A DNA stretch of 64,000 nt from Symbiodinium kawagutii (taxonomy: Eukaryota; Sar; Dinophyceae; Suessiales; Symbiodiniaceae): the NCBI GenBank assembly GCA_009767595.1, contig VSDK01012543.1, positions 972,283 through 1,036,282 on the forward strand, in the 5' to 3' direction. The notes under the pieces were generated by a model, which searched no databases, was not told the DNA's origin, and worked only from the letters and a program-made list of their open reading frames with translations. Shown here piece by piece: positions 56,723 to 64,000 of the stretch. Every line of letters begins with the position of its first letter. The first letter of the stretch is position 1. A program made the translations under genes and the position numbers.

Positions 56723-56869
56723 AGGGAAAGAAAACAGGAAACAAATTCGAAGGAGAACGGGCGTTCTGAAATCATTGCATTGCTGGTGTATGCTTGTGTC
56801 ATATCAATCGGTAGATGGTGGAATTCGCCTGGAGGTCATTGGGGTCACCACAAATTGGTTGCAAATGAA

Positions 56870-57640
56870 TTCGTTGTGTAGAGTGACATCAACTGATATC
56901 AAACCCAAACAGGAAATATGAAAGTTGAACCACGGAGCTGGATGGGGGCTTGGGAAAAAAGAAAAGGTGAATGACGTGAAAAATGTAATGCTGCAAAGAA
57001 AAATGCGAAATGGGATAAACTTGTGAACAACCGTCCTGTGATCATAAGAAACCAAGTTCAGGCACTGAGATGTTGTAGCAGTCATAGTATGTTGCCCTGT
57101 GGAGCTGTTGCAGTCACAAATCTACTGCTGGGTCAATTTGTCTCTTTACCTCATGCCGAGACTATTCATCTTGAATCTTGCTGCCTGGAACGTCGCAATG
57201 TCACCGCCACACTGCTTCGAAAATCTATAAGCATTTTCTGTTGCGTCTTGCCTTTCATAGCCAACTCAAGACCTCACTTGTTGACCTTTGGGGATGAGCC
57301 CAAGAGAAAGGGCCGAGGTCCATTGTTTCCTTGTTTAAGAACGATGCTCCCTTCACCTTGTGATTTGGTCTATACTCCAAAATAGAATTGATCAATCCTG
57401 CAGCGTTTCCCAGGCTCTCAAATGCTTTTCCCCACCATGAATAGCATGAGCCAGAGCCGAAGAAACCACAAAGTCAAAACAACACAGAGGCAACAGGGAA
57501 GACAATGACGATTCTTTCCCACCCACCCCTGTTCCCCATGTTTGCCACCCCCAAAAAAAGACATGATATGCGATGACAACTTCTATGAAAACGATGACAT
57601 CCACCCCACCCCAGAACACCCCAACAAAACCCTGAAAAAC
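56870..57640. other. Spacer upstream of cassette E exon 1
   Basis: 56870-57380 is paralogous to 21560-22000 and 48390-48860. No gene recognised in the remainder, which has C-rich runs near 57520-57620. Confidence 0.45.
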
Positions 57641-57689
57641 CATATATAAAATGCCTTATGAGCCGCAGTTACATGGGGATATACAACTG

Positions 57690-58020
57690 AAAAGTTGCAA
57701 CAAGCCCAAGAGGAAGAACTCACGTCGCAACACCGTCCGGGAGGTCAAGCGACTTGCCAACTTGCGACTGTACTGTGTTGATGCAGCCAGTGGAACGAGG
57801 ACAGCATCCAAAGTGACCAGAATAAACCGAAGCAGATGAATAATCAATCTATCTATCTATCTATCAATCTATCAATCAATCAATGAATCCATCAAGGGTT
57901 TTCAGAGCTTGTTCAAAGGCTCAGCCAGTGCCTGAGACTTGGCCAAGACTTGCCATCAACCCCTGAGAGCCGAGCAAGACGCTGCTGCCTCCGCTGCCTC
58001 CGCTGCCTGAGCCACTGTAG
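57690..58020 (-). other. Conserved pre-ankyrin block, cassette E
   Basis: Contains VLRREFFLLGL (about 57700-57735) and RRQQRLARLSGVDGK (about 57950-57995, minus). Between them is a tetranucleotide run (ATCT)n/(ATCA)n at 57843-57890. Confidence 0.45.
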
Positions 58021-58187
58021 ATCCAAATGAACCCAAGTGTCAGTGTGTGGCTCCAAGAAATTTTGAGAAAACAAACCAGTGAGGAACCAAGGCCTTGCAC
58101 AGACAGATATATCATATATCATGGACGTGTGTTGAGATAAGTAGTTGTCAACTGTTGCAGCACTATTGCCTGTGGCAGCCTGGCCAC

Positions 58188-58286
58188 CTCAACATCCTGC
58201 GGATCAAACGCAAGTGCTTCAATCTGGGTCCGGATGTCGCAATTGTCGCTGGTGTCCCAAACAAACGTTTGCCGCTCTGCTTGCTC
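58188..58286 (-). CDS. W exon, copy E
   Basis: 99 nt, acceptor CAG|GA, GT donor, phase 0. Core RQTFVWDTSDNCDIRTQIEA then LAFDPQDVE. It is the first exon-like unit after the H4 stop and precedes cassettes E, D and C, so it may open the gene that ends in H3. Confidence 0.6.
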
Positions 58287-58379
58287 CTGCATCAATGCGC
58301 AAGCCAATGCCCTCTTCAAGACTTGAGGTTCAGGAGAGTGCATTAAAGCTAACGGTTTGACCAGCAGGTGCAGGAGCAT

Positions 58380-59760
58380 GGATCGATTTTGAATGCATAT
58401 GGATTTTGTGGAGGATGATGGTCCCGAGGCTGAGGATGATGAGGGCGATGGTAATGGAACATGATCAATACTTATGAATGATTGGATGGATGATGATGCC
58501 AAATACTGTATGAGGATCTTGTCCGATCGCACTTACAAGGTGTGGCAACTGGTGAAAGGGTAGTTCCTGTATAGGACCCCTGTCTCTCTACCCTTGCTGA
58601 AGTATATTCAGCTAGCACCTCCAGCTTTCAATTGCCCATCACCATATAAGAATGTCGAGAATACAAGATTGCTGCGGCAACTGCACACATACAAGGAGAT
58701 AAACATGGATGAACACCTACAGTAGGAGAACAACGGATAGTCTCCAGAACTTGGAAAAATGATTGAGCCCGATTCAGACCTGAACCTTTCACGCAAGCAT
58801 CTTACACATGCAAGTGGCTGGTTGTCTCTGCAGCACCCCTTTTGACGTTTGACTTTGCTTTGGGCAGGTAGGAACTGATTAATTCTGAACAGAGTCTGCC
58901 TACCTCAGATTCGATCAGATTTCAAGGCACTGCAAGCCTATCCGTGTACATCCAAAATCTGTCCAAACCAAGCCTTGTCCAACCACTATCTATTACTTTG
59001 TTCTGATGGACAACCCGCAGCCTTTCAAAGGGCAGAATATTGAATACTGTTGTCTCAACATTTGGGATGTTTCATCCATGGGATGCAACAATTTCGGTGA
59101 CCACCCGACATCTGAAACGTCAACAGAAGTCTCCCATGGCCCACCTGGCCAGATACCCAGATTCAAACAAATCCAGAAACTTCATTCATGAGAAACCGAA
59201 TTGTTGAAACATGTTAGACAAAGAATTCCACCAACAAACCTGGGCACCCACAACGTGGAAAAGATTCAAACCGCACAGCTGCCTCTGAAGATTGTGATCC
59301 TTCTGAAATTCCTCCGGCGACCTGGACATTCAGAAAACAAGGAAAATTCAGGAGGCTGGCACCCATCAGTGATTCGGATGTTTTACTTCTGTCAGGGATG
59401 ACATGACTTCAGTAAAAACTGAACATGGAATCAAGACAGCCCAGACAAACAAATACTTGCCCCAAAAAACAATCCCGACATGCCGGGTTTTGATTCTGAA
59501 TCAACCACAAAGCTTTCAACAAGGACAGCTTACACGTCCAAAGCATGGAGGCACTTACTTGTGGAACTTAAAATCAGTTCAGCTGCTTGGAAGGTGCAAT
59601 CAAACATCTGACAAGATCTTTGGAGAATCATTGGGGGTGATTAAGCACCTTTTGACCCACTTGTATAAATATTGACTCCAATTCACAATAGAATCCCTCT
59701 GGTTGATTAGGCAACCCGTGTGGTAATAATATAGTTAGGTCTGGAAAAAAAAACAGTGTC
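58380..59760. other. Duplicated spacer downstream of H4
   Basis: Paralogous to the spacers at 6.3, 24.2 and 33.3 kb. It keeps the short 390-base distance between the two landmarks that is enlarged in copy II. No gene recognised. Confidence 0.5.
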
Positions 59761-59763
59761 ATT

Positions 59764-62610
59764 TCACCTTTTTTGGTCAGTCTTCCGACCTTTTGATTCA
59801 GCAGATGGCCCCGAATTGATTCCCGCCTTGTATAAATCAAAAAGGGCATCCATCGCAACATCGGTGGCTGCATCTTGGGGAGTCTCTGATGCCAGCGGAG
59901 CATCCATCACAACGTTGGTGGCTGCATCTTGGGGAGTCTCTGATACCAGCGGAGCATCCATCGCAACGTTGGTGGCTGCATCTTGGGGAGTCTCTGATCC
60001 CAGCGGAGCATCCATCGCAACGTTGGTGGCTGCATCTTGGGGAGTCTCTGATGCCAGCGGAGCATCCATCGCAACGTTGGGGGCTGCATCTTGGGGAGTC
60101 TCTGATACCAGCGGAGCATCCATCGCAACGTTGGTGGCTGCATCTTGGGGAGTCTCTGATCCCAGCGGAGCATCCATCGCAACGTTGGTGGCTGACAGCC
60201 AAGCGTCCATTACAATGTTGGTGGCTGCGCCCTTGCGAGTCTCAGCTGCAGCAACGGGCTCTGTGAATCGATCACCCTTCAACTTCAAAGTGGTCAAATA
60301 TTCGAGCCACCCTCCGCGAACGACATTATCAACCACCAGAGCTTGAAGCTGTGCACGCGTCAATGCATGATAAAGTCGAGCTCTTGTCACATTGTCTCCA
60401 TGACCCTCAATTCTCGAATCCAAGCCTATGCATACCACGAAGAGCATCTCAAGGCCTTTGGCGCTCTGATCGCTGTCAAGAATCAACTTGTCTTCTCCCC
60501 TGGACCTATGGGCACACCCGGGTAAGTAACATAGAGACTCTTCGAAAGAGAGAAGGCGCACATTGCCAGATGGGCAGAACTTCTGGGTGAAGGCTTGCAG
60601 CAGATGGGGCTTGAAGTTGTCACGAAAGTTCATATCTGGCACAAGCAAAGCAACGTGTTGGTCAAGTTGGACGCTTGGGTATGTGCACACAAGGTGCCAA
60701 AGAGCCTTCATGGTGTGGATGGCAAACTGCAAAAATGGTTCCTGGTCCCCCTGCGCCTCAAACAAAAAGGATTTGAGGGGGGGACCCGTTGTCCCCAAGC
60801 AGCTGACTGGATTACCATCGTCCATCCGAAAAGCATTTGCTCCCAGCACCACACGTTTCGTGCTTCGCACGACCTGGGTCAAGGTAACCTGGCGCATTGC
60901 AGGATATCGGTTGTCGAGCACAGAAGATTGCGATAAATCGGACAGAAGGATCTTGCGCTGGGCTCTGACAAATTCGAAAATCTGATTGTTCTCTCTGAGA
61001 GTCTCATGAGCTTCGTCAAAGACCGCAAGGGAGAAATCTTCAGGCTCCGTAAAGCATGGCTCCAGCACGATTGCACCGTCTCGTACTCTGACGTTCATGA
61101 GAGTGGTGTCAGGCGCATGCATTACGACCAAGCTGTGTAGAAGATGGTTCATGTCGTCAACCTTGCTCACACTTTTCTGCATGTGCTTTGCATGCGTGAG
61201 CAGCCATTGTATGAAGTGGTAGATAAGTGCACGATTGGGGGAAACGTAGAGAATCTTACCACGGCTGCTTGACCCCAGTTTGTTGATCATGGTAAGCACA
61301 TAGCGCAACGCCACAAAAGTCTTACCACCACCTGCTGGAGCTATCAGATGGATATTCTCTTTGGGAAAGCTGATCATTTCCTGCAGTTTCTCTTTCTGAT
61401 GCTCTGTCAACTCCGAGAACTTCAAAAGGCTCTTGGCATACTCTTCAAAGAAAAGTGTCTTGTGAACTGCAAGTTCTTCACTTACTCCAAGCTTCTCAGC
61501 CAGGGCTTGGTTGAGCGTCAGAGCCAGCTTCGCATCATCGCTCAAAACGCAATCCCTCAGTCTATGTGCATCCTGAATCCTCTGGACAAGCTGAACTGCT
61601 AGGCATGGCGCACCGGTGGCAAGCCTGGTCTCCTCAACTGCCTGCACTTTGATACCTATCGCGTTTTCGCAAAGCTCCTTCAATCCCTCCTCTCCAAATT
61701 CCATCAGCAGCTTTTCAAAGATGTCAGTGGTGTGTCGCACTCGGATGGTGTCAAACGCACTACCGCTTTTCTTACACTGCACTCGCCATGTCATGTCCCT
61801 TTCACCTGACTCGGTGTCGGGCGCTTGTAGGATGGCAGCTTTGACGAAAGTGTTGTTGTCATCCCAAAAGGCTTCAACAGAATCCCCAAGTTTAAACTGC
61901 GTATCGAGGAATTCCTTGATGTCCACTTCAGTGTAGGCCCATCTCATCTTGTCCAAGTGGGCAATTTCGGCCTTTTGAGAGCCCCCACATCCATTTCCGT
62001 CCCACAGATCTGTAAATGGGAGCCTATCCCAATGAACCTTACCATGGCCCACCTCTCCTGGGAAAAAAACCACCTTCAGCTCTTGTCCATGATGCCGTGC
62101 CATTTCCACTCTCTCCAGCCAAACCTTGAACCAGCCACAACCCCAAGCCGCTCGCTTCTGATGCTTTTCGCAAAGTTCTTCTGCTATCTTTTTGTCATCT
62201 TCAGTGGCATCTCCAATGACAAGGTGCGCATGCATGGCTTCTGCTCTTTCCACCCAAGTCTGTCTTTCCCGCTCTGTGAGAGGCTTCTTCTCCAACAAAT
62301 AACCCAAGGCTTTGTAATCACGCTTCCCATAGATCTCCTCACAAAGGCACTTCTCTGGATTCTGAGGGTCTGGATGGTGATGGTGGCCGAGCCCGTGCTC
62401 TGGATCATCCAAGAAGACACAGGCCACTGAATCTTCATTGTGCTTGCTGATTAAGGATTCCCATGCCTCTTGAAACTTGCCAGGAAACGAAACCCAGCAC
62501 ACTTTGGCAGCCGGGTCGATCTTGCCCAAGTAGCTCTTACCTCGATAAGCTGTGAAGGCATCCAGGATGGCAGGTCTTTCCTTCACAACGAAGTGAAGTG
62601 TACTGATCGC
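59764..62610 (-). CDS. H4: SF1 (UvrD-like) helicase terminal exon with expanded repeat tail
   Basis: Open to an ATG at 62652, but the conserved acceptor CTTTGCCAG|GCG (62611, phase 0) is present as in the other copies, and its own upstream exons would lie past the right edge. Unknown region with HGLGHHHHPDP...CLCEE and GNGCGGSQKAEIAHLD; helicase LTEHQ, Walker A APAGGGKTF (about residue 438), Walker B LAVFDEAHE, ILLSDLSQS, LTQVVRSTK, KGLEMLFVV, ALTRAQ. The tail is enlarged by six 18-residue units (ATNVAMDAPLGSETPQDA type). It then ends in a unique stretch (ALFDLYKAG...DQKR) and lacks the WDS(E/D) end of H2 and H3, so the stop has been replaced during the expansion. Confidence 0.86.
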   Translation of the reverse strand, partial: AISTLHFVVKERPAILDAFTAYRGKSYLGKIDPAAKVCWVSFPGKFQEAWESLISKHNEDSVACVFLDDPEHGLGHHHHPDPQNPEKCLCEEIYGKRDYKALGYLLEKKPLTERERQTWVERAEAMHAHLVIGDATEDDKKIAEELCEKHQKRAAWGCGWFKVWLERVEMARHHGQELKVVFFPGEVGHGKVHWDRLPFTDLWDGNGCGGSQKAEIAHLDKMRWAYTEVDIKEFLDTQFKLGDSVEAFWDDNNTFVKAAILQAPDTESGERDMTWRVQCKKSGSAFDTIRVRHTTDIFEKLLMEFGEEGLKELCENAIGIKVQAVEETRLATGAPCLAVQLVQRIQDAHRLRDCVLSDDAKLALTLNQALAEKLGVSEELAVHKTLFFEEYAKSLLKFSELTEHQKEKLQEMISFPKENIHLIAPAGGGKTFVALRYVLTMINKLGSSSRGKILYVSPNRALIYHFIQWLLTHAKHMQKSVSKVDDMNHLLHSLVVMHAPDTTLMNVRVRDGAIVLEPCFTEPEDFSLAVFDEAHETLRENNQIFEFVRAQRKILLSDLSQSSVLDNRYPAMRQVTLTQVVRSTKRVVLGANAFRMDDGNPVSCLGTTGPPLKSFLFEAQGDQEPFLQFAIHTMKALWHLVCTYPSVQLDQHVALLVPDMNFRDNFKPHLLQAFTQKFCPSGNVRLLSFEESLCYLPGCAHRSRGEDKLILDSDQSAKGLEMLFVVCIGLDSRIEGHGDNVTRARLYHALTRAQLQALVVDNVVRGGWLEYLTTLKLKGDRFTEPVAAAETRKGAATNIVMDAWLSATNVAMDAPLGSETPQDAATNVAMDAPLVSETPQDAAPNVAMDAPLASETPQDAATNVAMDAPLGSETPQDAATNVAMDAPLVSETPQDAATNVVMDAPLASETPQDAATDVAMDALFDLYKAGINSGPSAESKGRKTDQKR
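59846..60193. repeat. In-frame 54-bp minisatellite with 162-bp higher-order period
   Basis: Six full 54-base units start at 59846, 59900, 59954, 60008, 60062 and 60116, with a partial seventh at 60170. The variable triplet reads gatgcc, gatacc, gatccc, gatgcc, gatacc, gatccc, so a block of three units was itself duplicated. As 54 is divisible by three, open frames appear on both strands; only the H4 frame is meaningful. Confidence 0.92.
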
Positions 62611-62990
62611 CTGGCAAAGGTTTGATGTCACAACGGACATATGAAAGCACATAATACTAAAAGCATGAGCCTTCCAGCTGCCAAACCAACAACAACTTGA
62701 ACTTCATGATTATCATCTTTATCATGCATCCCACCTGCGACAATGGAGTACCGTGTATGGTACAACAAGAGGCAACCAAAACGCCTCAAGTGCTTTCTCT
62801 GTTCAAAAGAATGCCGTTCAAATGTACTTGAGTTGACTGGATATATCTCATCGACGGACATATTCATAGTCCATCCTGAATGTTGTCCTAATTGGAGACA
62901 GTTCAAGATCCAGGTGAGCAGATCTCCACTTGGTCAGAATTCGACATCTACCCTTCAATGCTCAAGCAACCCACAAACTGAGACATCAGT
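62611..62990. other. Proximal intron or spacer upstream of H4
   Basis: Shares ttgagttgactggatatatctcatcg-type sequence with 38266-38300 and 29945-29980. Frames are not conserved between copies, so it is regarded as non-coding. Confidence 0.45.
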
Positions 62991-64000
62991 GTACTGTGGG
63001 ACTCCAGAATACAACCGGCCGAAAAAAAGTCTAGAAATACCCATCCAAAATACCACGAGGACATATTTGAACGTGCACAGCATTCTAACACCAAGAATCT
63101 GCAATGACACCCCTCCAAAAGCACATCCGGATTGTAGTTTGGAAAGGAATCACTGTGCTCAGGAAGATTGGAAACACTGCCACACGCAAAACTTGGGAAC
63201 CAGGGAGACTAGCTGTAACTTCAGGGTCATGTTCAGGTCATGATACCAAGCGGAAATGCATAGACAACTCTGAAACACATAAATCATACAGAGGATTGAT
63301 TCTTCACATCCGCACACGTAAGCATCACAAGAAACCCCGAGCCGGCAACCTCGGGAGAGGCTGGTGTGTCTGGCACTGGCTCCGCCTTGGAAGAAACATC
63401 AACTCTCGTTGTCATGAAAATTTCATGGCACCATCGGCGGCGATGACGCCGCACCACTTTGCACACTGGACTGTAGGGACAATTCTTTAGACTCAAAACC
63501 GTGTACTGGCAGCACTTCGAACTTTCCATCCTCGTGCAAGTGTGAAGCCTTCTTTGTTTGACTTGCAGCTGACCAGAGTGCTTGGCATTGCGCTGCAATT
63601 CTATTCATGACTCGTCATAGATTTTGGTAGCCAAGAACTCCAAATTTTGGTGACTAAAATAAGCTGCATCTTCCGTTTGTGGATGTGTATTGTGGGACTC
63701 CAGAATACAACCGGCCGAAAAAAAGAGTCTAGAAATACCCATCCAAAATACCACGAGGACATATTTGAACGTGCACGGCATTCTAACACCAAGAATCTGC
63801 AATGACACCCCTCCAAAAGCACATCCGGATTGTAGTTTGGAAAGGAATCACTGTGCTCAGGAAGATTGGAAACACTGCCACACGCAAAACTTGGGAACCA
63901 GGGAGACTACTGTAGCTGTAACTTCAGGGTCATGTTCAGGTCATGATACCAAGCGGAAATGCATAGACAACTCTGAAACACATAAATCATACAGAGGATT
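62990..64000. repeat. Tandem duplication at the right edge, about 698-base period
   Basis: 62990-63302 recurs from about 63686 to the window end with few differences (extra ag in the aaaaaaagagtct stretch; an extra ctgtag near 63912). The segment between, 63300-63685, resembles 38800-39060. The second copy is cut by the window. Confidence 0.75.

Noticed and set aside
59756-60346. 196-codon plus-strand frame and other repetitive frames
   Set aside because: Shadows of the 54-bp minisatellite in H4; period divisible by three opens several frames.
1-64000. Dinoflagellate spliced-leader relics and CRISPR-like arrays
   Set aside because: I looked for a relic of the conserved leader (CCATTTTGGCTCAAG) and for evenly spaced repeats with unique spacers and saw neither; the tandem repeats present have no unique spacers.

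Overview
The window looks like nuclear DNA of a dinoflagellate, most likely a symbiodiniacean. The reasons are: all credible coding sequence lies on the minus strand, as in unidirectional tandem gene arrays; introns have mixed GT and GC donors with AG acceptors, usually AG|G; genes sit among long repeat-rich spacers and microsatellites; and the left end holds a Ty1/copia gag-pol of a type common in these genomes. No bacterial operon, rRNA, tRNA or CRISPR array was recognised.

The window is dominated by repeated copies of one gene module, read right to left. Its parts, 5' to 3', are: (W) a 99-nt exon with an unrecognised but conserved 33-residue peptide; (ANK) five small exons at fixed relative positions, each carrying one ankyrin repeat; and (H) a large exon of about 2.4-2.8 kb encoding an unknown N-terminal region followed by a superfamily 1 (UvrD-like) helicase and a repeat-rich tail. 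H exons are at 9.9-12.3, 27.3-29.7, 35.6-38.1 and 59.8-62.6 kb, with a degenerate tail of a fifth at 8.5-8.7 kb. Complete ANK cassettes are at 18.5-21.1 (B), 43.5-47.4 (C), 50.9-52.7 (D) and 54.9-56.5 kb (E). Lone first ANK exons are at 3.9-4.0 (A) and 48.0-48.1 kb (C'). W exons are at 6.1, 24.1, 33.1 and 58.2 kb.

Splice phases are informative. ANK exons 1-5 join in one frame through phase-1 introns. Exon 5 can end in phase 0, and all four H exons start in phase 0 at a conserved CAG|G, with no ATG at the left-extended open frame in three of four. The simplest reading is that cassette B feeds H1 and cassette C feeds H3, giving ankyrin-helicase fusion proteins of TRANK1-like design. H2 has a W exon upstream but no ankyrin exons. 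H4 has its 5' part beyond the right edge. This is inference; no transcript was seen.

The array is evolving quickly. A copia element sits in intron 1 of cassette A. Trinucleotide microsatellites of different sequence occupy the equivalent place in several cassettes. H4 has gained a 54-nt in-frame minisatellite with a higher-order 162-nt period. H2 and H3 share a conversion-like tract. A 0.74-kb block is nearly identical at 47.2 and 52.5 kb. A foreign-looking 1.5-kb segment with plus-strand open frames is inserted at 25.5-27.0 kb. Two runs of N (3406-3415 and 26597-26636) are assembly gaps.
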